A model generated the notes under the pieces. It was not told where the DNA came from. It searched no databases and saw only the letters and a list, made by a program, of their open reading frames with translations. 64,000 nt of DNA from CALJTV01 sp034435835. Lineage in GTDB: Bacteria > Chloroflexota > Dehalococcoidia > GIF9 > UBA5629. Below are positions 1-9,400 of this stretch, in pieces. A program made the translations under genes and the position numbers. Each line of letters opens with the position of its first letter. Within the stretch, counting starts at the first letter, position 1. The stretch covers positions 62,001 through 126,000 of the forward strand of contig DAOTWF010000017.1 of assembly GCA_034435835.1 (NCBI GenBank), in the 5' to 3' direction.

Positions 1-502
1 GCTCGCGAAATACCTGATCGTAGAGCCCGTCAACCACATCGTCCATGGAGACCACGTGCTTTGCCAGCGCCACATCCCGGTTGTGGAAAGCCTGCATACT
101 CTTACTGACCATCTCGATGGTCAGTTCCGCCATCCTGGGGATGTCTATCAGCGGCTTTAAGGGTGGCTCATCACCGATCATCACCACAATCTTGCCAATG
201 CCCTCGGCGTAGTCACCGATCCTCTCCAGCTCTGTGGCGATGTTGAGCACCGACACTATGTCGCGGAGCTCATTTGCCGGCAAAAGCTTCGTACCCATCA
301 GCGCAATGCACTTGTCTTCAATGGTAAACCGCTTATTGTTGATCGCAGCATCCTCAGCGATGACCTTATGCGCCAGTTTTAGGTCACGGTTCTTCAGCGC
401 CTCGATGCAGCGGCTGATCGCCCTGGTCACCAGATTAGCCATCTCCTGGATATCCTCGTGGATTTCCTGCAAACGCTGTCTAGACTCACTGCTCTTTGTC
501 AT
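1..502 (-). CDS. phoU: PhoU-type phosphate signalling protein (3' end outside window)
   Basis: Translating the minus strand from the ATG at 502 gives an open frame that runs off the left edge after about 167 codons. It has the helical PhoU pattern with the conserved blocks RISRCIEALKNRD, LATELERIGDYAEGI-like (here IATELERIGDYAEG) and the start of the second repeat (MVSKSMQAFHNRD). PhoU proteins are cytoplasmic, bind metal clusters through the E-x-x-R-x-x-D-like motifs, and link the phosphate transporter to the PhoR/PhoP-type sensor. A GTAGGGGTAA ribosome site lies just upstream of the start. It lies downstream of pit and the DUF47 gene on the same strand, which supports a phosphate role. The C-terminal part cannot be judged. 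Confidence 0.88.
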   Translation of the reverse strand, partial: MTKSSESRQRLQEIHEDIQEMANLVTRAISRCIEALKNRDLKLAHKVIAEDAAINNKRFTIEDKCIALMGTKLLPANELRDIVSVLNIATELERIGDYAEGIGKIVVMIGDEPPLKPLIDIPRMAELTIEMVSKSMQAFHNRDVALAKHVVSMDDVVDGLYDQVFRE

Positions 503-618
503 TTGCTTTACCCCTACTCGTTATTGGACATCCCGAACCTGCCGCCCTTGATATTGGCTCTAATTATACACATTGTCACAGTCAAAGGCTATAGGTCTAA
601 AAACAAACTGACGATAAA

Positions 619-1614
619 TCAGGCAAAAAGCGGTTTGAGCACCATCCCGAAGAGATAACCGAGCAAACCGCAGACGGGGAAGGTAAGCAACCACGCCATG
701 ACGATCTCATTGGTGACACCCCACCTCACCGCAGAGAAACGGCGCGTAGACCCCACGCCAACGATCGCCATGTTGATGGTCTGCGTGGTGCTCAGGGGTA
801 CACCGGTGAACGAAGCCAGTAGAATCGCCATACTGGCAGAGCTTTCAGCGGCGAACCCGTTCACCGGTTCCAGCTTGGTGAGACGAAAGCCCATAGTGCG
901 GATGATGCGCCAGCCCCCAAAGCTGGTGCCCAAGCCCATGACGATACCGCATACCAGGATGACCCAGATGGGGACATGTACTTCAGATAGGACACCACCG
1001 AGAAACAGCGCCAGAGCGAAGGCGCCCATGAATTTCTGCCCATCGTTGCTGCCGTGGCTAAAAGCCATAAAGGCGGCAGAAAGCACCTGCAGGCGTCCGA
1101 AGGCCTGCCTTACCCTGGCCATACTGACGTGAGACAACAGTCGGTAGATGATGTTCATCACGATGTAGCCGAAGGCGAACCCCGCGATGGTGGACAGCCC
1201 TAGACCGACGAGCACCTTTCGCCAGCCCTCCCAGAGCAGGACAGATGGACCGGCATAGGCAAGCCCGGCGCCTGCCAGCCCCGCCACCAGGGCGTGCGTC
1301 TCGCTGGTGGGCAAGCCAAACCACCAAGCTGCAGTGCTCCAGACCACTATTGCCAGCATACCGGCAGCCACGGTGCTTAAGCAGACAGCCTCGGGCTGAA
1401 TGATTCCCTTGCCGACGGTGACCGCCACCGCCGTCCCGGTGAGCAATGCCCCCAGTATGTTCATCACCGCCGCCATCGCCACCGCCTTATACGGTGAGAG
1501 GACGCGCGTTGACACCACCGTGGCGATGGCATTGGGGGCATCGGTCCAGCCATTGACGAACTCTGCCGCCAGCACCAGCAGCAACACTATGGCCAGCGAA
1601 AAACTTATCTCCAC
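619..1614 (-). CDS. pit: Inorganic phosphate transporter, Pit family
   Basis: A 331-residue polytopic membrane protein with the two inverted Pit signature repeats, NGWTDAPNAIAT near residue 21 and AFSHGSNDGQKFMG near residue 193, the usual positions of the GANDVANA-type motifs that form the phosphate/cation path. Alternating hydrophobic segments run throughout. Pit permeases import (metal-)phosphate by ion symport with low affinity. The length is typical of the short bacterial/archaeal Pit forms. It lies 52 bp downstream of the DUF47 gene, the standard Pit-accessory pairing, and upstream of phoU, all on the minus strand, so the three probably form one operon. The substrate could include sulfate in some relatives, but the DUF47 partner favours phosphate. 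Confidence 0.9.
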   Translation of the reverse strand: MEISFSLAIVLLLVLAAEFVNGWTDAPNAIATVVSTRVLSPYKAVAMAAVMNILGALLTGTAVAVTVGKGIIQPEAVCLSTVAAGMLAIVVWSTAAWWFGLPTSETHALVAGLAGAGLAYAGPSVLLWEGWRKVLVGLGLSTIAGFAFGYIVMNIIYRLLSHVSMARVRQAFGRLQVLSAAFMAFSHGSNDGQKFMGAFALALFLGGVLSEVHVPIWVILVCGIVMGLGTSFGGWRIIRTMGFRLTKLEPVNGFAAESSASMAILLASFTGVPLSTTQTINMAIVGVGSTRRFSAVRWGVTNEIVMAWLLTFPVCGLLGYLFGMVLKPLFA

Positions 1615-1666
1615 GTATTACTAACCCGTCCGGCTCCGGTGGAAACTGTCTCCCTGCTACTCACTT

Positions 1667-2296
1667 TCAGGCATACTTGAGGGCTACGCCCTCAAGTATG
1701 TTAGCTACGTCCTCGCACCTGTCTATGGCGTTCTCGATGTACTCGTATATCTCGCGCCACTTGATTACATGGGCAAAGTCCTCGCAGTTGGTGAAAAGCT
1801 CAGCCATGGCGGCACGGTACAGACTATCGCTAACGTTCTCCAGGCGGTTTATCTCCACACAGCGTTTAAGCAGCTTCTCTTTGTCGATCCTGCCCTCTAT
1901 CTCGGAGACGGCGTTGCCCACCTCGGCTACCGCCTGCACGGCGACTTCCACCATCTCCTTTACCTTCTCCGTAGGGCGCTCGATGTTGTACAGGGACATG
2001 GCGTCCGCTACTGAATGGATAAAATCGGTTATGTCGTCAAGTGAATTTGCCAGCATGGCAATATCTTCGCGGTCAAAGGGGGTAACGAAGGTACGGTGCA
2101 GCTCGGCAACGATCTGATGGGTGATGGCATCGCCTTCGTGCTCCAGGGCGGTTATCACGCTGACCCTCTCCCGAATATCTTCCCAGGTGTTGAGCATGTC
2201 CTGAAGCTGCCGTGCTATCTTCAGGGCATTCTGGGCACTCTGTTGAAAAAGCACGAAAAACCTTTTCTCCCGCGGTACCAGCGAAAACCTAAACAA
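1667..2296 (-). CDS. DUF47 family (PhoU-like) Pit accessory protein
   Basis: A 209-residue all-helical cytoplasmic protein with the DUF47/TIGR00153 pattern: aromatic N-terminus (FRFSLVPREKRFFVLFQQ), the acidic EHEGDAITHQI motif near residue 52, and DREDIAMLANSLDDITDF near residue 75. DUF47 proteins are distant PhoU relatives almost always encoded next to Pit transporters and are thought to gate or regulate them. The gene is first in the minus-strand order DUF47-pit-phoU. Its start is well placed with acidic/helical sequence from the first residues. No separate promoter could be assigned with confidence. Confidence 0.88.
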   Translation of the reverse strand: MFRFSLVPREKRFFVLFQQSAQNALKIARQLQDMLNTWEDIRERVSVITALEHEGDAITHQIVAELHRTFVTPFDREDIAMLANSLDDITDFIHSVADAMSLYNIERPTEKVKEMVEVAVQAVAEVGNAVSEIEGRIDKEKLLKRCVEINRLENVSDSLYRAAMAELFTNCEDFAHVIKWREIYEYIENAIDRCEDVANILEGVALKYA

Positions 2297-2750
2297 AACA
2301 AAGCCCCCCAGACAGCGCTCCTCCGTGGAACAGAAATGAATACTGGAGGCAGAGGTTCCATTTGGAATCCGGAGATGCGTTAGTCCGCCGAATACCTAGA
2401 TCTAACCGCATAGGGATAAATTCCGAGAGGCAACCAGCTTTGCCCCCTGACTCCTGTGGCCTATGCACAGCAAACCGTTACGTGCTATCTGTTCTGACCT
2501 TAAGCCAGCCCTTATTATAGGTCACCCGGGTTATCACGGTCAAACCAGCGGTCAGCGGTTTCGGGGACTGGCTCATCTCCTAACCTCAAAAACCTGCTGC
2601 CCTCAGGGTTGCCCTCTCCCACCGGGAGAGGGATAGGATGAGGGGAATAGCCATCCCTTGGTCTGGTACGCTACAATCTTAACAAAGAGCCGCCCATGGT
2701 GTCTGCGCGAATTGATGGCAGGGCGGCAGCACATTGCGATTACATAAAAA
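2297..2750. other. Intergenic segment without a gene
   Basis: About 450 bp between the divergent DUF47 gene (minus) and the YkgJ-like gene (plus). I see no convincing coding frame. It contains the perfect inverted repeat listed separately and a weaker GACCT...AGGTC pair near 2515-2541. The promoters of both flanking genes must lie here, but no clear -35/-10 pair stands out. Confidence 0.5.
2612..2632. repeat. Perfect 9-bp inverted repeat, REP-like
   Basis: CCCTCTCCC and GGGAGAGGG are exact reverse complements separated by three bases, followed by GATAGGATGAGGGG. GC-rich hairpins of this CCCTCTCCC/GGGAGAGGG type are common dispersed palindromic elements in intergenic DNA of many bacteria. Only one copy is visible in this window, so its repetitive nature here is inference. 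Confidence 0.5.
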
Positions 2751-3233
2751 ATGGGACCTGAAAAAATATTCCTGACCGACGAGGAATTTGAAGCGCTATT
2801 TGGTGCCGACATAGCCGGGCTTATCCGTGCCCTCAACAAAATGAGCCGGCAGAAATGTCGGGAATGTGGGGGAAAGTGCTGCCAAGAGGCAGGCTGCCGG
2901 CTCTATTCCCCCATGTTCACAGGTTGTCCCATCTATGAAATAAGGCCCAGGGAATGCCGCTACCATTTCTGCCACCAGATCTTTGCCGAGGCACCTCTGG
3001 ACAGAGAGCAAAAGGAGATGCTGACAAGGCCGGTCACAGAGTTCACCCGCGGGAACCGGGAGGAAATCCTGAGGATGTTCCCCTCCTTTCCGAACTTCCC
3101 CACGAGCGAAGAAGGGCTGGTCTCACTGGGGATAAGGGAAGCCGTAGCACATATAATGCAAGCCCTCGAGCAAGGCGAGCTCAGCCAGGGGACTGCCCGG
3201 GCGCTGTTGGGCAACATCTGCCGCCGCTGTTAG
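2751..3233 (+). CDS. YkgJ-like cysteine-cluster protein
   Basis: A 160-residue cytoplasmic protein with a dense cysteine region at residues 37-76: CRECGGKCC, then CRLY, TGCPIY and the block RPRECRYHFCHQ. This spacing matches the YkgJ/UPF0153 zinc or iron-sulfur binding cluster, whose biochemical function is unknown. A further CRRC sits at the very C-terminus. The rest is helical. No strong ribosome site precedes the ATG, so the start is somewhat uncertain. It stands alone before the alcohol dehydrogenase operon, with a separate promoter in between, so no pathway can be inferred from context. Confidence 0.72.
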   Translation: MGPEKIFLTDEEFEALFGADIAGLIRALNKMSRQKCRECGGKCCQEAGCRLYSPMFTGCPIYEIRPRECRYHFCHQIFAEAPLDREQKEMLTRPVTEFTRGNREEILRMFPSFPNFPTSEEGLVSLGIREAVAHIMQALEQGELSQGTARALLGNICRRC

Positions 3234-3277
3234 GTGCTTCTCTAATTTCCAATCACTTTTCCCAAACAGAAGACTTA

Positions 3278-3306
3278 TCGACTTTGGGGAATGGTAGTGC
3301 TACAAT
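3278..3306 (+). promoter_or_regulatory. Predicted sigma-70-type promoter of the ADH-AOR operon
   Basis: TCGACT at 3278-3283 (4 of 6 to TTGACA), a 17-bp spacer, and TACAAT at 3301-3306 (5 of 6 to TATAAT) preceded by TGC, which makes an extended -10. It lies about 35 bp before the alcohol dehydrogenase ATG at 3340, whose ribosome site is AAGGGAGG. Confidence 0.55.
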
Positions 3307-3339
3307 GGGGGCGAAAAACAACAAGGGAGGTGTGGTTCG

Positions 3340-4608
3340 ATGAGCTACTGGTTTACCGACCCCTTAATTAAAGGCCTCATTCCTTTAGCCACAGCCAGCG
3401 CAGTGAAGGGCGCTGCCAGCACCTTTCTGGTGCCGCGCATTTTTATGGGTGCCAATGCCCTGGGCGAAGCAACAGGCGTCCTTCCCGGTGGCGCCGACAG
3501 GATTGCTCAGGTCTGTGCTAAAAAGCGCGGGTTTATAGTCACCGATGAGATCGCTGTGAGGTTTGCTCCCCGCATCGCCGCCGCCTTCCAGAAGCGCGGC
3601 TTCACCACAGAGGTCTGGGACAGGGTACAGCCGGAGCCACCCATAGAGACGGTGAAGCAGTGCGCTGAAGCCATGGCAAAGTTCGAGCCCGACCTGATAA
3701 TCGCCCTTGGCGGTGGCTCGGTGATGGACACTGCTAAGGCTGCCTGGATACTCTATGAGAGGCCTGACATCAGCGATCTGGCGAGCGTCTCCTTTTTGGT
3801 GCAGCTCGGCTTGCGGAAAAAAGCCATCTTTGTCGCCATTCCCACCACCAGCGGCACCGGCTCGGAGTGTACCGCAATAGCTGTGGTCACCGACACAGCC
3901 GCCAAGCGTAAGGTGCCTATAGTTAACGGTGAGCTGCTCCCCGACTTCGCCATACTGATACCTTCGCTGGTCATGGGTATGCCGCCTAAACTCACTGCCG
4001 GCACTGGACTCGATGTCCTCGCCCATGCCATGGACTGTGTGATGTCGCCAGCAAGCAACGACTTCACCGATGCCCTGGGCATCCGGGCGACGCAAATGGT
4101 CTTCCAGTACCTGCCCAAAGCCTACCACAATGGCACCGATATGGAGGCAAGGCTGCGGATGCACATCGCCGCTGCCATGGCGGGCATCGCCTTCTTTAAC
4201 GGCGGCGTGGGGCTCACCCACGCTCTGGGGCATTCTCTGGGCAAGGCATTTGCCGTCCACCACGGCGTGGCGGTGGGCGTGTTCATCCCCTACTCCTTCC
4301 AGTTCTACCGACCGCTCACCGATAAATACCTCGTCCTAGCTGATGCGCTGGGCGTGAGGGAGAAGACGGACGAGCAGAACTTCAACGGACTGGTCAACAA
4401 AGTGCGCGCGCTGCTTAAAGAGATCGGTGTGTCCACCGACCTAAAGGGGCTGGGGATACCCAAAGACGAATTCGAAAAGAACATGGACAAGCTCGTCCAA
4501 TACGCTGTAGAGGACCCGTCCCATTTCCAGAGCCCCCGTCCCATGACACCCCAGCAGTGCGAAGCCATCTTCAGATACGCCTACGAAGGCAAGGATATAG
4601 ATTTCTAA
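3340..4608 (+). CDS. Iron-containing alcohol dehydrogenase
   Basis: A 422-residue group III alcohol dehydrogenase. The N-terminal Rossmann-like NAD(P) domain contains the IALGGGSVMDTAKA block near residue 122. The C-terminal helical metal domain has LDVLAHAMD near residue 224 and GVGLTHALGHSLG and AVHHG near residues 287-305, supplying the Asp and His ligands of the metal. It interconverts alcohols and aldehydes with NAD(P)H. The next gene, an aldehyde:ferredoxin oxidoreductase, begins 12 bp after the stop with an AAGGAGG ribosome site, so the two are co-transcribed; together they could reduce acids to alcohols or run in reverse. The exact substrate cannot be read from sequence. Confidence 0.9.
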   Translation: MSYWFTDPLIKGLIPLATASAVKGAASTFLVPRIFMGANALGEATGVLPGGADRIAQVCAKKRGFIVTDEIAVRFAPRIAAAFQKRGFTTEVWDRVQPEPPIETVKQCAEAMAKFEPDLIIALGGGSVMDTAKAAWILYERPDISDLASVSFLVQLGLRKKAIFVAIPTTSGTGSECTAIAVVTDTAAKRKVPIVNGELLPDFAILIPSLVMGMPPKLTAGTGLDVLAHAMDCVMSPASNDFTDALGIRATQMVFQYLPKAYHNGTDMEARLRMHIAAAMAGIAFFNGGVGLTHALGHSLGKAFAVHHGVAVGVFIPYSFQFYRPLTDKYLVLADALGVREKTDEQNFNGLVNKVRALLKEIGVSTDLKGLGIPKDEFEKNMDKLVQYAVEDPSHFQSPRPMTPQQCEAIFRYAYEGKDIDF

Positions 4609-4620
4609 GGAGGTAGGAAG

Positions 4621-6450
4621 ATGTTCGGGTATCACGGAAAATATCTTCGCGTAGACCTGTCCTCGGGAGAGACCAGGATCGTCGAACTCAAAGAAGAAGA
4701 CCTGAAAAAATTCGTCGGTGGCACCGCTTTGGCTGCCAGACTTGTCTATGATAAAGTGAAACCGGGAATGGACCCCTTCTCCCCGGAAAACCCTCTTATC
4801 TTTGCCGCAGGTGCACTTCAAGGTACCACAATACCTATGTCCAGCCGCTCTGCGGTGTGCACTATCTCACCGCTCACCGGCTACTGGGGTGAGGCGACCA
4901 CCGGTGGTGTCTTCCCCTCCCGGCTGCGGAGCACCGGCTTCGATGCCATCTACATCACCGGTAAGGCAGCCAGACCTGTCTATCTCTATGTTAAAGACGG
5001 TAAGGCGGAGATAAAGGACGCCTCTCATGTCTGGGGAAAGGACATCTACGAAACGCAGAAAATACTGAAGGACGAGCTGAAGGATGCCGAGGTGAGCATC
5101 TCCGCCATCGGGCTCGCCGGTGAAAATTTGGTGAAGTTTTCCGGTGTGGTCAATGACCGGGGTAGGGCAGCCGGGCGCTGCGGCGTGGGTGCAGTGATGG
5201 GCTCGAAGAAGCTGAAGGCAGTGGCAGTTAGCGGCAACACCAAGGTGAGCGTTGCCGAAGATCAGAAGGTGGCGGAACTCACCAGACAGGCAAGGGAAAC
5301 CATCTCCAACAACTTCACCGCCGTACTTTACCGCGAGTACGGCACCATGCTCTGGGTGGATATGGGGATGGTCCTGGGAGATGTACCTGCACAGTATTTC
5401 ACCCGCAGCCTCTTTCCGGCGCAGAAGGTCACCAGCCAGGCTTTCCGGCAGAAATACGTCATGGGCAACTACGCCTGCTACGGCTGCCCCATTGGCTGCG
5501 GCAGGTTGATAAGAAACTTTAAGGGCATCCCCGAGGTGGACGGACCGGAATACGAGACCACTATCGCTTTTGGTCCCCTGTGCTGGAACTTCGATACCGA
5601 CTCCATAGTGGAGGCTAACCACCTGTGCAACGCCCACGGGCTGGACACCATATCCGCCGGCGTCGCCATCGCCTACGCCATGCACCTCTACGAGAAAGGG
5701 GTACTGACCAAGAAGCAGGCGGGCATGGAGCTGAAATGGGGCGACGGCAAGGCGGTGGTCAAGCTGGTGGAGATGATGATTAAAAAACAGGGGTTCGGCG
5801 AACTCTTGGGGCAGGGCGTGCGCCGCATGGCTGAAGAATTGGGCGCCGACCCGGAGGAGGCAGCCCACGTGAAAGGGCAGGAGGTACCCATGCACGATGC
5901 TCGGGCTTTCTTCGGCATGGCTATCTCCTATGCCACCGGTCCCCGCGGCGCTTGCCACCTCAAGGGCGACTACTATATGGTGGATATCGGCAGTATGGTA
6001 ATGGAGCTCGGGATATTACCCGGAGACCGGCACCAGTCCCAGGGCAAAGCCGAGCCCGCTGCCAAGTTTCAGGCTTACCGCGACCTGTTCGACTCCCTGC
6101 TAATGTGCAAGTTTGCCCCCTATACCGCCACCCAGCTCAGCGAGATGCTCAGCGCCGTCACCGGCTGGACCTGCACCCCGGCTGACCTGGGCATGACAGG
6201 CGAAAGGTCAATAAATATCAAACGGGCGATAAGCAATAAGCTCGGGCTCACCAGGAAGGAAGATAAGCTGCCACGCATCTGCATCCAGCCACTGAACGAG
6301 GGCGCCACCGTGGGCAAGTCGCCCGACATGGACACCCTGCTCAAAGAGTACTACGCCTTCAGGAAGTGGGACTGGGAGACGGGCAAGCCGACGAAGGAAA
6401 AGCTGGTAGAGCTAGGGCTCGAGGACGTGGCTAAAGACCTGTGGGGATAG
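4621..6450 (+). CDS. aor: Aldehyde:ferredoxin oxidoreductase (tungsten-type), first copy
   Basis: A 609-residue AOR-family enzyme. The N-terminal domain starts FGYHGKYLRVDLSSG, as is usual for the family; SRSAVCTISPLTGYWGEA and GRAAGRCGVGAVMGSKKLKA are bis-tungstopterin domain motifs. The [4Fe-4S] ligands are CYGCPIGC near residue 290 (C-x2-C-x3-C) plus the distal Cys in LLMCKFAP near residue 497. The family oxidises aldehydes to acids with ferredoxin as acceptor, or reduces acids at low potential. Length is that of a full-length enzyme. It is coupled to the upstream iron alcohol dehydrogenase. A second, separate AOR lies at 32863. Confidence 0.93.
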   Translation: MFGYHGKYLRVDLSSGETRIVELKEEDLKKFVGGTALAARLVYDKVKPGMDPFSPENPLIFAAGALQGTTIPMSSRSAVCTISPLTGYWGEATTGGVFPSRLRSTGFDAIYITGKAARPVYLYVKDGKAEIKDASHVWGKDIYETQKILKDELKDAEVSISAIGLAGENLVKFSGVVNDRGRAAGRCGVGAVMGSKKLKAVAVSGNTKVSVAEDQKVAELTRQARETISNNFTAVLYREYGTMLWVDMGMVLGDVPAQYFTRSLFPAQKVTSQAFRQKYVMGNYACYGCPIGCGRLIRNFKGIPEVDGPEYETTIAFGPLCWNFDTDSIVEANHLCNAHGLDTISAGVAIAYAMHLYEKGVLTKKQAGMELKWGDGKAVVKLVEMMIKKQGFGELLGQGVRRMAEELGADPEEAAHVKGQEVPMHDARAFFGMAISYATGPRGACHLKGDYYMVDIGSMVMELGILPGDRHQSQGKAEPAAKFQAYRDLFDSLLMCKFAPYTATQLSEMLSAVTGWTCTPADLGMTGERSINIKRAISNKLGLTRKEDKLPRICIQPLNEGATVGKSPDMDTLLKEYYAFRKWDWETGKPTKEKLVELGLEDVAKDLWG

Positions 6451-6454
6451 GTAG

Positions 6455-9400
6455 CTAGCAGAAAAATATCAGGCTGACGGTAACCACTATCAGCAAGCAA
6501 CCGACTGCCATAACCACCAGCGCCCACAGGGGCACGCCGGAAACCGCTGCTGGCAGGACGGCGGGAAGCTCTAAAGTTTCGGTCTGGAAGCAGAAGACAG
6601 GGCTCCAGTCGCCGGGCATTGTCTGACCGTTGACCTCGATGGCGCGTACCCTCCAGAAATAGACTGTTTCAAACTTGAGCCAGCCCTCGCAGGTATAGCT
6701 TGTCCCCTTCGTAGCTACGCTCGATATTATCCTGGTGAAATCAGCGTCCTCAGCGAGCACAAACTCATACTTGGTCACGCTGGACAACGGTGCCCATGAG
6801 AAGGATAACGAGGTTATAGGGCAGCCCACAGCGCCGTTCTTTGGTGCCAGCGGCTGGACACCGTGATAGATGGCTTCCACCGGCACCCCTGCCCTGACGG
6901 TGAAGCTTTTGACTTCCGACCATGGACTCCTTATGGTCTCGGTGGTGGCGGCATGGCGCGCCCTCACCCGCCAGTAATAGGTGTGACCGCACTCAAGCTC
7001 CCCGCAGCACCCGATGGCTGAACCTTCAGCCTTCGTGGTCACCAGCGATTTTTTCGCCTCATCAGTCTCAACAAGGTGCCCCAGGGCAGCCGCCTGCCCG
7101 CCAGCGGGGAAAAACACGCAGGGTCTGGTGACGTCCACAGGGAACAGGAAACCTTCCCATGCGTGTTCGCCCGCCCGATCGAGGACTTTGATGCTGAAAC
7201 CTCCGTCCTTGGCCACCTCGATGTCATACCCGTCAGCAAGGGAGAGCTGCTCCCAGCAGAAGTTCACCTCTTTAGCCCGCCCTGCGACGGGATCACAGCC
7301 GATCTCCCCTGTGGGCAGGATCACCGGACCGTGGTGACAGATATTGTCCTCGAAGGCGTAGATGAGATGGTTGGCAGTGTCCACCGCCCAGAGTATGTTA
7401 CGTCCGCCCTCGTCCGATATCTTGAGGTGGGGCAGGTTATGGTCAAAGACCACCAGGGGGTTGAAGGCGGCACCGATGGGGAGGGTGCGGCTCACAATGT
7501 CCCACTCGATCTGGGTGAGTTCGCCGTGGCTCGGGTTGAGCGAGCGGCTCATGCCACCGCTGTAGCCGATGACATTTTCGCTTGAGGCGGCGTATAGAGT
7601 CCCCTCCTGCCCCATCACCAGCCCCACCACTTCCCTGCCGGCACCGAGGTCGGTGACCACTCTGTCTATCTGCTCCCACTCCCGGGAGGTGCCGATGATC
7701 CAGCGCCAGATGCCTTTATCGCTGACATTGTCCGAGGCATAGATGATGCGGTTTTCCTTATAACGGGCATCAGCCACCACCTGCACATCGCCCACGCGGC
7801 TGGGGTCGTTGCCCACCGCAGGCTCAATTTCGGTGAAATTCTCCCCGCCATCGGTGGAATAAGCCACCCTCCCGTCACGGCTTCCCACCAGCACATGCCT
7901 CGGGATGGGGATGCTGAGCATATTGATTTCGTGTATGCCCAGAGGGAAACAGGTAACCTCCGGGTGTATCCAGGTGGCACCACCGCTGGTGTCCTTGCGA
8001 ACATGCCCACCTGGCAGGGCGACATAAAAGGTGTCCCCGTCCTCAACGGCAAAATCGATGACCGGACCGGGCACGGGACGGTGGTGCCAGGTGTTGCCGC
8101 GGGTATTGGACACCGCCATCTTGTTGTACTGCGAGCCGGCATCGCCCACCTCCACGGCATAGATGGTATAGTCGTCCGAGTAATAGGGGCTGAGCCTGAG
8201 TATCAGCCTTTCGGTGACTGTCTCCATGGATAGCACCCGCCCCCAGTATTGTCCCAGCGGCTCTCCGGCGCTGCGCCAGACGCCTTCAGGACCATACACA
8301 GTGTAGCTGGCTAAAAACAGGCTCTTGGAATCGGGCGCCGGGGCGATATCGGAGATATTGATGGTGGTGTCTATCAGGCTGAGCTGCTGCCAGGTGTCGC
8401 CGAAGTCATAGCTTGCGGAGAAGGCGCTTTCATCGTTGGCAGTTGTACCGCTGGTGCCGCAGCAAGCCACCCTTCCGTCGTAGCTCCACCTCACGTAAGC
8501 ATTGCCCGGTCCTGTGGGCGACGCTGTGGCATCTCTCAGCGATGGTGATAAGCCGTAGCCAGGGTAGACACTGTCCGTCCACCAGACCTTAACCCGAAAA
8601 CCTGTCCCTGGTAATTCCCCGGCGACCAGCCTGCCCTGCTGCTTTCTGCCGTAATGGGATATGCTATGGATTCTCCCGTAGCTCCCGCTGAAGCGGGTGA
8701 CAGTTGGCATCACGCCTTCTACGCGGTAGATGCCGACCTGGATGCCAACGGCAGCGGTATCGGTACTCACATAGACGCAGGGCTGGACGAGATTGAAATC
8801 GGCAGGCATATCCACATCGGCACCTTCAATCTGGTCCTTGTCCGGAGAATCACCGCCATCTTCCACTGCTACAGGATACCCGAGAAGACCAGCAGCAGTA
8901 TTCCAGTTTGTGGAAATGTTAGCCACATCGTGCTTGCCGATGTTCAGCCAGGTATCAGTGCCGTCTGCGCTGACGGCAACAATTGTCGCCTCCAGGGAAT
9001 AATTGGGCGGAAACTTTACTGCCCAGATGTCCCCCTTATTCAAGTTCTGATCCTGCCAGGAGCTGAAGGCAGAGGTGCTCCTAGCATATACCCTGCCGTT
9101 GCCACTATCCTTGGTGCCCACAGCGATATCGCAAATCTCCTCGTCGCCGCTCCTGCGGTAAGTTGACAGGGCAAGGCACCGGATTTCAGCGGTGGCAGAA
9201 ATAGGTAAGGCGGTGTCTTCCCAGGTAGCGCCGCCGTCTTTGGACACATAGACTTTCTTCCTGTCGTTGTCCACCACCGCCACGATGTTGGGCTCATTGG
9301 GGCAGACCGCCACCTCCTGTGCCGGCAAATCCGCCCCGGCGGCAATAAGGCTGGCTGTTATCTCCGTCCAAGTGGAGCCACCGCTTTCCGAGCGGTATAC

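Noticed and set aside
3385..4263. A 292-residue frame on the minus strand opposite the alcohol dehydrogenase
   Set aside because: It has low-complexity, Gly/His/Arg-rich content and no motif; the opposite strand encodes a textbook enzyme. It is a codon-bias shadow.
4867..5958. A 363-residue minus frame inside the first AOR
   Set aside because: Same reason; the AOR on the plus strand has all cluster and pterin motifs.
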